NCBI GenBank assembly: GCA_947365485.1
Contig: CANAXK010000119.1
Location: 1-5,354 of the forward strand
Direction: 5' to 3'
DNA length: 5,354 bases
Source of the DNA: an uncultured bacterium
GTDB lineage: Bacteria; Cyanobacteriota; Vampirovibrionia; Gastranaerophilales; Gastranaerophilaceae
The translations under genes and the position numbers were made by a program. Shown here piece after piece: positions 1 through 4,319 of this stretch. Position 1 is the stretch's first letter. The number at the start of each line of letters is the position of its first letter. Below the pieces are notes generated by a model. The model made no database searches. It worked only from the letters and a program-made list of their open reading frames with translations, and was not told the origin of the DNA.

Positions 1-1
1 G

Positions 2-12
2 CCCCCCCCCCC
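2..12. repeat. Poly-C homopolymer (11 C) upstream of the small + strand gene
   Basis: Eleven consecutive C residues follow a single G at the window edge. The tract ends 7 nt before a perfect TATAAT box and 19 nt before the ATG of the gene at 32. If that box is a real -10, the tract lies in the -35/-10 spacer, where length changes by slipped-strand mispairing are known in other bacteria to alter transcription. The tract is also in an open frame with the gene, so a longer coding reading cannot be excluded. Because the window begins here, an assembly or contig-edge effect is also possible. Confidence 0.85.
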
Positions 13-19
13 AAACCCA

Positions 20-25
20 TATAAT
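20..25 (+). promoter_or_regulatory. -10 box TATAAT of the small + strand gene (leaderless geometry)
   Basis: A perfect consensus TATAAT ends 6 nt before the ATG at 32. Transcription starting about 7 nt after the box would begin at or next to the A of the start codon, and no purine-rich Shine-Dalgarno lies upstream. This suggests a leaderless mRNA. With a 17-nt spacer the -35 would fall across the window edge, so it cannot be examined. Confidence 0.5.
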
Positions 26-31
26 ATACAT

Positions 32-283
32 ATGGAAAAACGCAAAGATGTATACCCGAAACGCGGGCTGCATGAATACGGAGACGTAGAATTTGGAGAC
101 AGCGTAAACAACAAATACCCGATTGACACGCCGGAGCACATAAGGGCTGCGTGGAGCTATTTTCATATGCCAAGAGATTATGAAAAATACTCACCAAAAG
201 ATAGAGAAGCAATCGAAAACAAAATCATCAAAGCCTGGAAAGAAAAAATCTCTCCGGAAGGCCCGCCGTCAGAAGAAAAATAA
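32..283 (+). CDS. Small DUF6582-like protein of unknown function
   Basis: This 83-residue, highly charged protein has no signal peptide and no membrane segment, so it is probably cytoplasmic. Residues about 28-72 (KYPIDTPEHIRAAWSYF, then a KYSPKD segment and a run of basic and acidic residues to AWKEKI) resemble the DUF6582 type of domain, which I recall both in short stand-alone bacterial proteins and in phage-related proteins. The function is unknown. The tail (SPEGPPSEEK) looks like a natural C-terminus. The ATG at 32 is chosen because it is the only Met before the conserved block (the next is residue 46) and it sits 6 nt behind TATAAT. There is no Shine-Dalgarno. The frame stays open upstream through the poly-C tract to the window edge, so a longer N-terminus is possible. 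The gene converges on prfB, with 5 nt between the stop codons and no clear terminator between them. The gene is likely real. The domain name is from memory of the family pattern. Confidence 0.72.
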   Translation: MEKRKDVYPKRGLHEYGDVEFGDSVNNKYPIDTPEHIRAAWSYFHMPRDYEKYSPKDREAIENKIIKAWKEKISPEGPPSEEK

Positions 284-288
284 TTCTA

Positions 289-1351
289 TCAGCACTTTAG
301 ATAAGCCTCAATAAACCCGTCAAGGTCGCCGTCCATAACCGCATCAACATTGCCCATCTCAAAGCCTGTGCGATGGTCTTTTACAAGCTTGTACGGATGG
401 AACACATAAGAACGGATTTGGGAGCCGAAATTTATGTCAAAGTTTTCGCCCTTAAGCTCGGCGAGTTTCTTCTCATGCTCTCTCTGGCGCAATTCTAGCA
501 GCTTTGATGCAAGCATCTGCATCGCATTTTCTTTATTTTGAAGCTGGGAGCGCTCCTGCTGGCACTTTACAACAATACCAGTCGGCTTGTGCAAAATTCG
601 AACAGCTGTTTCAACCTTGTTAACATTCTGCCCGCCTGCACCGCCAGAGCGCATTGTATCGACCTCAATATCATCCGGAGGGATTGTAATTGTTTTTTCA
701 AAATCCGGAATAATTGGCGAGACTTCGCACGAAGCAAAGCTTGTCTGGCGCTTGCCGTTCGCATTGAAAGGCGAAATCCTCACAAGTCTGTGAACCCCTT
801 TTTCTGCTTTAGAATACCCGTAAGCGTACTTACCAGAAATCTTGATAGTAGCAGATTTTATTCCGGCTTCTTCACCGTCTGACCTGTCAATAAGTTCGAC
901 TTTCCAGCCCTTTGACTCTGCCCAGCGGGTGTACATTCTCAAAAGCAGGCTTGCCCAGTCTTGCGCGTCTGTGCCGCCGGCTCCGGCATTAATTGTGAAG
1001 AAAGAATCAGCCTCATCATATTCACCTGAAAGCATTTTTCTTATATCAAATTTATCCAGCTCTTTTTCCAGCTGCACAAGCTGGTTTTCGCTCTCCTGAA
1101 TGAGTTCCTCGTCACCGATTTCCTGCGCGGTCTTTGCGTCATCAAGCACAGTTTCCCAGCGGGATACCATATCGAGAGTTTCTTTTATCTCTCTTGATTT
1201 CTGTCCCAATTCTGACGCCAGATTCTGGTTAGCCCAGACATCCGGACTCTGGAGCTCAGCTTCAAGTCGTGTTAATTCTTGTTCAAGACCGGCAAGGTCA
1301 AAGACACTCCTTGTTTTTATTAACTCTTTGTTCTAATTCCTGCAAATTCAT
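289..1351 (-). CDS. prfB: Peptide chain release factor 2 (RF2), expressed through a programmed +1 frameshift
   Basis: RF2 recognises UGA and UAA stop codons on the ribosome and triggers hydrolysis of peptidyl-tRNA. The first frame runs from ATG at 1351 through 17 codons ([17 protein letters not shown]) to an in-frame TGA at 1300-1298. A +1 shift at CTTTGAC continues as [19 protein letters not shown] and on to TGA at 289, giving 353 residues, close to the usual 365 or so. Key motifs in full-length numbering are SPF at 193-195, the RF2-specific stop-codon reading tripeptide (RF1 has PAT or similar), and GGQ at 239-241, the catalytic loop, at about 636-628. A coiled N-terminal domain covers roughly residues 1-110. 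The start codon overlaps the tmk stop as ATGA and has no clear Shine-Dalgarno, which suggests translational coupling. Expression should be autoregulated: low RF2 makes the ribosome pause at the internal UGA and favours the shift. A start at 1209 within the second frame would lack the N-terminal helix and is rejected. Confidence 0.97.
1297..1312 (-). promoter_or_regulatory. Programmed +1 ribosomal frameshift site of prfB
   Basis: Reading the - strand, AAGGAG (1312-1307) is followed by 3 nt (TGT) and then CTT TGA C (1303-1297). This is the canonical RF2 recoding layout: an internal Shine-Dalgarno-like element at the short spacing, a slippery CTT codon, and an in-frame UGA followed by C, a context in which termination is weak. 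Protein similarity to RF2 continues without a gap in the +1 frame immediately after the UGA. The element is a known RF2 autoregulatory switch, and all of its parts are intact here. Confidence 0.96.
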
Positions 1352-1956
1352 AGTGACTTAACCAATTCCACAACCTTTTTGTGAATACTTTCAACATTTC
1401 CAGAAGCATCAATAACGCGAACTCTTTCCGGTTCGTTTTTAGCAATCTCAAGATAGCCAGCTCTTACGCGATTGTAAAACTCAATCCCTGCTGACTCCAT
1501 TCTGTCTTTGTTTCTGCCGACTCTTGCCATAAAAGTCTCAACATCAACGTCAAAAACGATTGTCAAATCAGGCTTTAATCCGCCTGTTGCTATATCATTA
1601 AGGAATTTGATTCTCTCAATATCAAGCTGGCGCCCGTATCCCTGATAAGCAAGCGTAGAATCAGTGTGGCGGTCGCAAAGAACAATTTTCCCTTCTTCAA
1701 TCGCGGGTTTGATTATGCGGTCAACATGTTGTGCCCTGTCCGCAAGAAAGAGAAAAGATTCGGCTGTAGAGGACAATTCACCTTCATAGTGAAGCAGAAT
1801 TTCCCGGATTCTTGTTCCAAGTCCGGGCGAGCCCGGCTCTCTGGTCAAAAAAGTTTTCACTTTTTTACCAATAAGATATTCGTTTAAAAGGCTAATCTGC
1901 GTAGTTTTTCCGCTTCCGTCCGCGCCTTCAAATGTTATAAATAAACCTTTTTTCAT
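1348..1956 (-). CDS. tmk: Thymidylate kinase (dTMP kinase)
   Basis: This cytoplasmic enzyme phosphorylates dTMP to dTDP with ATP, an essential step of dTTP synthesis. The 202-residue length is typical. Visible motifs are the P-loop GADGSGKT at residues 11-18, TREPG at 38-42 (nucleotide-monophosphate binding), DRH at 95-97 followed by AYQGYGR at 103-109 (thymidine-binding region), and a basic LID segment (RVGRNKDR) at about 145-152. Basic residues in the LID and no Arg in the P-loop match the bacterial (type II) enzymes. The ATG at 1956 overlaps the mntA stop as ATGA, and the tmk stop overlaps the prfB ATG in the same way. The upstream Shine-Dalgarno is weak, so translation is probably coupled to mntA. 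A weak -10-like TATAAC at 1988-1983 inside mntA could give some independent transcription, but no convincing -35 accompanies it. Confidence 0.97.
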   Translation of the reverse strand: MKKGLFITFEGADGSGKTTQISLLNEYLIGKKVKTFLTREPGSPGLGTRIREILLHYEGELSSTAESFLFLADRAQHVDRIIKPAIEEGKIVLCDRHTDSTLAYQGYGRQLDIERIKFLNDIATGGLKPDLTIVFDVDVETFMARVGRNKDRMESAGIEFYNRVRAGYLEIAKNEPERVRVIDASGNVESIHKKVVELVKSL

Positions 1957-2246
1957 ACTTGCACCAAATCTTTCTTTATTAAGTTATAAAATTTTTCATC
2001 CATCAAATTGTAATCTGCAAAATTTACCACAAATGGCAAATCCGAATTATCAAACAGAACTTTTATCAGCTCCATTGTGCCCGGCTCCATTTGTTCTTTA
2101 CCTTTGATTAAAACATCCAAATCAGAGGTTTTTTCAAAATTACCTTTCACTCTCGAACCGTAATAATAGAACTCATAGTTGTTTTTGTAAGGCTCAAGAA
2201 TACTGTTGATAATAGCAACTTCTTCTTTTGTAACACCTTTTATCAT
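1953..2246 (-). CDS. mntA: MNT-type nucleotidyltransferase, MntA/HI0073-like antitoxin
   Basis: This minimal nucleotidyltransferase of the DNA polymerase beta fold is 97 residues long from the ATG at 2246. The GSX10DXD signature is complete: G30, S31, then D42 and D44 (GSRVKGNFEKTSDLD). Characterised MntA antitoxins of this type neutralise the partner HEPN toxin by adding AMP to a tyrosine. In typical members the third carboxylate is the Asp in a block like PYKVDLVDYN. Here the block reads PFVVNFADYN, with Asn at residue 75 (codon AAT, 2024-2022) in that position and Asp at 78, so catalytic competence is uncertain. The start at 2246 is preferred because it forms an ATGA overlap with the hepT stop, like the next two junctions, and because the protein then begins where family members do. 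An in-frame ATG at 2261 would add MGFYC and overlap hepT by 19 nt, with GGAG only 2 nt away. Confidence 0.88.
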   Translation of the reverse strand: MIKGVTKEEVAIINSILEPYKNNYEFYYYGSRVKGNFEKTSDLDVLIKGKEQMEPGTMELIKVLFDNSDLPFVVNFADYNLMDEKFYNLIKKDLVQV

Positions 2247-2656
2247 GCAATAGAATCCCATTTCTCCAGCAAAAAGTTTACATCTTGTATAAAATTCGGA
2301 ATTATATTTATGAGCCTCCTTGATTTTTCAAGGTTATATTCATGAGCTGTATTATTTCTTTCTTTATAATACTCTTTCCACTTCAGCCATGAATCAGTAA
2401 ATCCATAACCCTCCATAAAACGGAAAATATTATTCATTGTAAGCTCATCTTCCTTCTTGCCATACTGAAGTTTAAAGTATTTTTTCATAATCTTCCAAGA
2501 TGTTTCAAATGTATACTCAAATCTTTTGACACATGAATCCGCAAACATATCACAGATATCCGGATTAGCTCCACCATCTTCAAAAGTGTTATACGCTTTC
2601 ACTAAAGATTCCTGAGCTTTTCTTAAAACTTCAATATCAAGTTCAATATTTTCCAT
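2243..2656 (-). CDS. hepT: HEPN-domain protein, HepT/HI0074-like toxin partner of MNT
   Basis: This 137-residue all-helical protein is of the HEPN nucleotidyltransferase substrate-binding (HI0074) type. The family motif RX4HXY is intact at residues 100-107 (R100 in KERNNTAHEY, H105, Y107). In characterised HepT toxins the Arg and His form an RNase site, and the Tyr is the residue adenylylated by MntA. Earlier conserved-looking parts are KRFEYTFETSWKIMKKY at about 44-60 and the aromatic segment DSWLKWKEYYKERN at 88-101. The ATG at 2656 lies 6 nt behind a -10 box with no Shine-Dalgarno, so the mRNA may be leaderless; the next Met, at residue 37, is too late. The gene heads a cluster with mntA, tmk and prfB, joined by ATGA overlaps. 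The family call is solid. Whether this copy is a working toxin is inference. Confidence 0.88.
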   Translation of the reverse strand: MENIELDIEVLRKAQESLVKAYNTFEDGGANPDICDMFADSCVKRFEYTFETSWKIMKKYFKLQYGKKEDELTMNNIFRFMEGYGFTDSWLKWKEYYKERNNTAHEYNLEKSRRLINIIPNFIQDVNFLLEKWDSIA

Positions 2657-2662
2657 AAATTA

Positions 2663-2691
2663 ATTTTACAAAAAAACAACCGGTTTATCAA
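2663..2691 (-). promoter_or_regulatory. Sigma70-like promoter of the hepT-mntA-tmk-prfB operon, with a palindrome in the spacer
   Basis: On the - strand, TTGATA (2691-2686) and TAAAAT (2668-2663) are separated by exactly 17 nt, each close to consensus. The -35 begins 3 nt after the stop codon of the upstream DUF3137 gene. The spacer contains the perfect 8-bp palindrome AACCGGTT (2685-2678), a candidate operator, and a T7 run. The predicted transcript start falls at about 2657-2655, essentially on the hepT ATG. This is the only strong promoter I see upstream of tmk and prfB. Confidence 0.65.
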
Positions 2692-2694
2692 GCA

Positions 2695-3621
2695 TTACAA
2701 CCCTATTTTCTGGTTAAGCTTGAAATAGTCGATAAGTTTTACAATAGAAACAATTTCTTCGTACATTGTAAAATACTGCTTTGCATCATCTACCGGTTTA
2801 AAAAGCGAACCGATTGCAAACAAATCTTTATCGCTCCAGAGCGCAATAAGAAGGCAGTCCTGATAAAACGCACAATTTAAAGACTCAGACCCGAATGCCA
2901 CTTTGATATTATTCAACCTTTCCATAAACGAAGGTGTAATCAAATACCTCGCCTCAACTTCATCGTTTGTAAAAACATCATACCTTTTCTCAAAGCTTAC
3001 ATCCTCAAGAGTGGTATGCCTTAGCTTCGAACTCGGAGATTTGTGCGTGAAAGAATCAGGTCTTATTATTGTGTGGCCTGTAAAATTCTTGTTCATTTTT
3101 AGCTTTACAATAGCGCCTGAAAAAACAGTAATCTCGTTCTTTCCGCTCCTCTTTGTAAATCGCGATTCAATAATCTCAAAATCCACATCATTATTCTTGC
3201 CCCGAAAAATATCATCAAAGCTTGCAGAAGTATAACTATCTATTAGACAGGCATTAGTAAACAAATTCTTATCTTTGTATTTGCCATGGCTCCAACTTAG
3301 CTGCTCAAAAGTTTTAGCAAGAACCGGCATAATTTTTGCTTTAAGCTTGTTCTCAAAACTCTTTTTGAACAAATAATAGGCCCCGAACGCACCGGCGAAG
3401 ATAAAGAATATTATGTTTATGCTATCTCCGCCACCACCATTTGTTATTAAATAATAAGTGATAAATATACCTGCAATAAAAATTATCCCGCTGCAAAACA
3501 GAGCAAGAGCCAATTTTACCTTTCTCTCCTTTTCATACACAGAAACAGCAGGCACGATTTCTTTCTGGTATTTTTCATAAAACTCGTTTCGCATTTGTGC
3601 GTAAGTTTTTGGGCTATTCAT
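2695..3621 (-). CDS. DUF3137-family membrane protein
   Basis: The 308-residue protein has a short charged N-terminus, a hydrophobic helix at about 36-59 (LALALFCSGIIFIAGIF), a glycine-rich turn (NGGGGDS, 61-67), a second helix at about 68-85, and a long soluble C-terminal domain. This layout, together with segments such as SASFDDIFRGKN and MNKNFTGHTIIRPD, fits the DUF3137 family, whose members often lie beside LemA. The biochemical role is unknown, and a function together with LemA at the membrane is inferred from neighbourhood. The ATG at 3621 is chosen because GGAG sits 5 nt upstream. A GTG at 3660 in the same frame would add 13 residues, lies inside a palindromic hairpin and has no Shine-Dalgarno. 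The gene follows lemA by 56 nt on the same strand and probably shares its transcript. The family call is from residue pattern and context. Confidence 0.82.
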   Translation of the reverse strand: MNSPKTYAQMRNEFYEKYQKEIVPAVSVYEKERKVKLALALFCSGIIFIAGIFITYYLITNGGGGDSINIIFFIFAGAFGAYYLFKKSFENKLKAKIMPVLAKTFEQLSWSHGKYKDKNLFTNACLIDSYTSASFDDIFRGKNNDVDFEIIESRFTKRSGKNEITVFSGAIVKLKMNKNFTGHTIIRPDSFTHKSPSSKLRHTTLEDVSFEKRYDVFTNDEVEARYLITPSFMERLNNIKVAFGSESLNCAFYQDCLLIALWSDKDLFAIGSLFKPVDDAKQYFTMYEEIVSIVKLIDYFKLNQKIGL

Positions 3622-3626
3622 ATTCA

Positions 3627-3630
3627 CTCC
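3627..3630 (-). promoter_or_regulatory. Shine-Dalgarno that decides the start of the DUF3137 gene
   Basis: GGAG on the - strand is 5 nt before the ATG at 3621. It supports that start over the in-frame GTG at 3660. Confidence 0.7.
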
Positions 3631-3641
3631 GTCAACATAAT

Positions 3642-3665
3642 AAAAAAGCAGGGTGCGCACCGCTT
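3642..3665 (-). terminator. Possible weak intrinsic terminator or attenuator between lemA and the DUF3137 gene
   Basis: On the - strand, AAGC (3665-3662) and GGT (3661-3659) can pair with ACC and GCTT across a GCGC loop, with a CT bulge, and the hairpin runs into six T residues (3647-3642). The core is the palindrome GGTGCGCACC (3661-3652). The stem is short and bulged, so any termination would be partial. It could lower expression of the downstream gene relative to lemA. The palindrome could instead be a protein-binding site. Confidence 0.3.
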
Positions 3666-3677
3666 ACAAAAATTTTT

Positions 3678-4250
3678 CTACTTCAAAAAGTCAGCCGCGT
3701 TTACAGCCTGTCTTTCTTTTTCTTCTGCTTTGAAGAAATCAGTTGACTTGATGTTCATCAAACGCGCAAACAAAGAAGAAGGGAAGATTTCTACTGCGTT
3801 TTTGAGCTCCAATGCAGCAGAGTTGTAGAAACGTCTTGCTGCTGCAATGTGTTCTTCTACTTCGTTATAAGTCTGCATAGCAGTTACCATTGTCTGGTCA
3901 GATTTTAACTGCGGGTAGTTTTCCACAGCTACCATAATCTGCCCCATCTTCTTGGAAATTTCTGAATCCAGCGCAATCTTGCGGTCAATGTTTTCAATGC
4001 CTGAGCCAATACCCATTGCCTGAGTTCTCAATTTTGTAACCTCTTCCATCAACCCGCGTTCGTGGTCCATGAATTTTTGAGCAATTGTCAAAAGGTTAGG
4101 AATCAAATCGTATCTTTTCTTCAACTGAACGTCAATTGAAGAAAAAGCCTCCTGCATTTTGTTTCGCTTCTGAATCAATGAAACATAGATTCCGTAAGCC
4201 CAGAACAAAACCACAAGAGCTGCTACTGCAATAATAATTGTTGATGTCAT
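3678..4250 (-). CDS. lemA: LemA family membrane-anchored protein
   Basis: The protein is 190 residues long, the usual LemA length. It has one N-terminal membrane helix at residues about 4-24 (IIIAVAALVVLFWAYGIYVS), followed by a long alpha-helical domain. Family hallmarks are visible: a basic segment and AFSSIDVQLKKRYDLIPNLL at about 35-54, the helix starting MDHERGLMEEVTKLR, the YPQLKSDQ segment at about 108-115, and the C-terminal ARRFYNSAALELKNAVEIFP followed by a phenylalanine-rich tail. LemA proteins are widespread and their molecular role is poorly defined. The long domain is predicted to lie outside the cytoplasmic membrane, with a very short N-terminus inside. The ATG at 4250 is chosen for its AAAGGA 8 nt upstream and because the membrane helix then begins at once; the upstream extension to 4310 looks non-coding. 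It lies between the lytic transglycosylase (69 nt) and the DUF3137 gene (56 nt). Confidence 0.95.
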   Translation of the reverse strand: MTSTIIIAVAALVVLFWAYGIYVSLIQKRNKMQEAFSSIDVQLKKRYDLIPNLLTIAQKFMDHERGLMEEVTKLRTQAMGIGSGIENIDRKIALDSEISKKMGQIMVAVENYPQLKSDQTMVTAMQTYNEVEEHIAAARRFYNSAALELKNAVEIFPSSLFARLMNIKSTDFFKAEEKERQAVNAADFLK

Positions 4251-4258
4251 ATTCAAAA

Positions 4259-4264
4259 TCCTTT
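4259..4264 (-). promoter_or_regulatory. Shine-Dalgarno that decides the lemA start
   Basis: AAAGGA on the - strand lies 8 nt before the ATG at 4250. No comparable site precedes the in-frame upstream ATG at 4310. Confidence 0.75.
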
Positions 4265-4274
4265 CATATTTGTA

Positions 4275-4280
4275 TTTATA
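4275..4280 (-). promoter_or_regulatory. Candidate -10 box upstream of lemA
   Basis: TATAAA on the - strand sits in a very AT-rich stretch between the transglycosylase stop and the lemA Shine-Dalgarno, 24 nt before the lemA ATG. No good -35 is present 16-18 nt upstream, so the call is weak. lemA may instead be transcribed from further upstream together with the transglycosylase gene. Confidence 0.27.
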
Positions 4281-4319
4281 ATAAAAATAACATACCAGAA
4301 GCACATGCACATCATCTAT

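Noticed and set aside
289..1209. prfB starting at 1209 as a 306-residue protein
   Set aside because: RF2 similarity continues upstream in the same frame to the frameshift site at 1297-1303, and the ATG at 1351 with the first frame completes the protein.
538..1336. Open frames on the + strand and a second - strand frame inside prfB
   Set aside because: They lie wholly opposite or within prfB, whose protein motifs are unmistakable, and their translations show no recognisable domain and biased residue content.
1666..1887. Open frame on the + strand opposite tmk
   Set aside because: A shadow of tmk; no Shine-Dalgarno or family features.
1983..1988. TATAAC inside mntA as an internal promoter for tmk
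   Set aside because: The nearest -35-like sequence (TTACAA) has a 19-nt spacer and a poor match; too weak to list as a feature.
2247..2261. mntA start at the ATG at 2261
   Set aside because: It adds five residues not typical of the family, with a Shine-Dalgarno-like GGAG too close. The ATG at 2246 gives the same ATGA overlap as the next two junctions. It is not fully excluded.
2670..2685. AACCGGTT plus T7 run as an intrinsic terminator for the DUF3137 gene
   Set aside because: The palindrome has no room for a loop, so a stable RNA hairpin cannot form; the region fits better as a promoter spacer.
2903..3235. Open frame on the + strand opposite the DUF3137 gene, and a similar one at 3595-3828
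   Set aside because: Antisense shadows with no recognisable protein features; the second also crosses the lemA end and the hairpin.
3622..3660. GTG at 3660 as the start of the DUF3137 protein
   Set aside because: No Shine-Dalgarno, and it lies inside the palindrome; the ATG at 3621 has GGAG at 5 nt.
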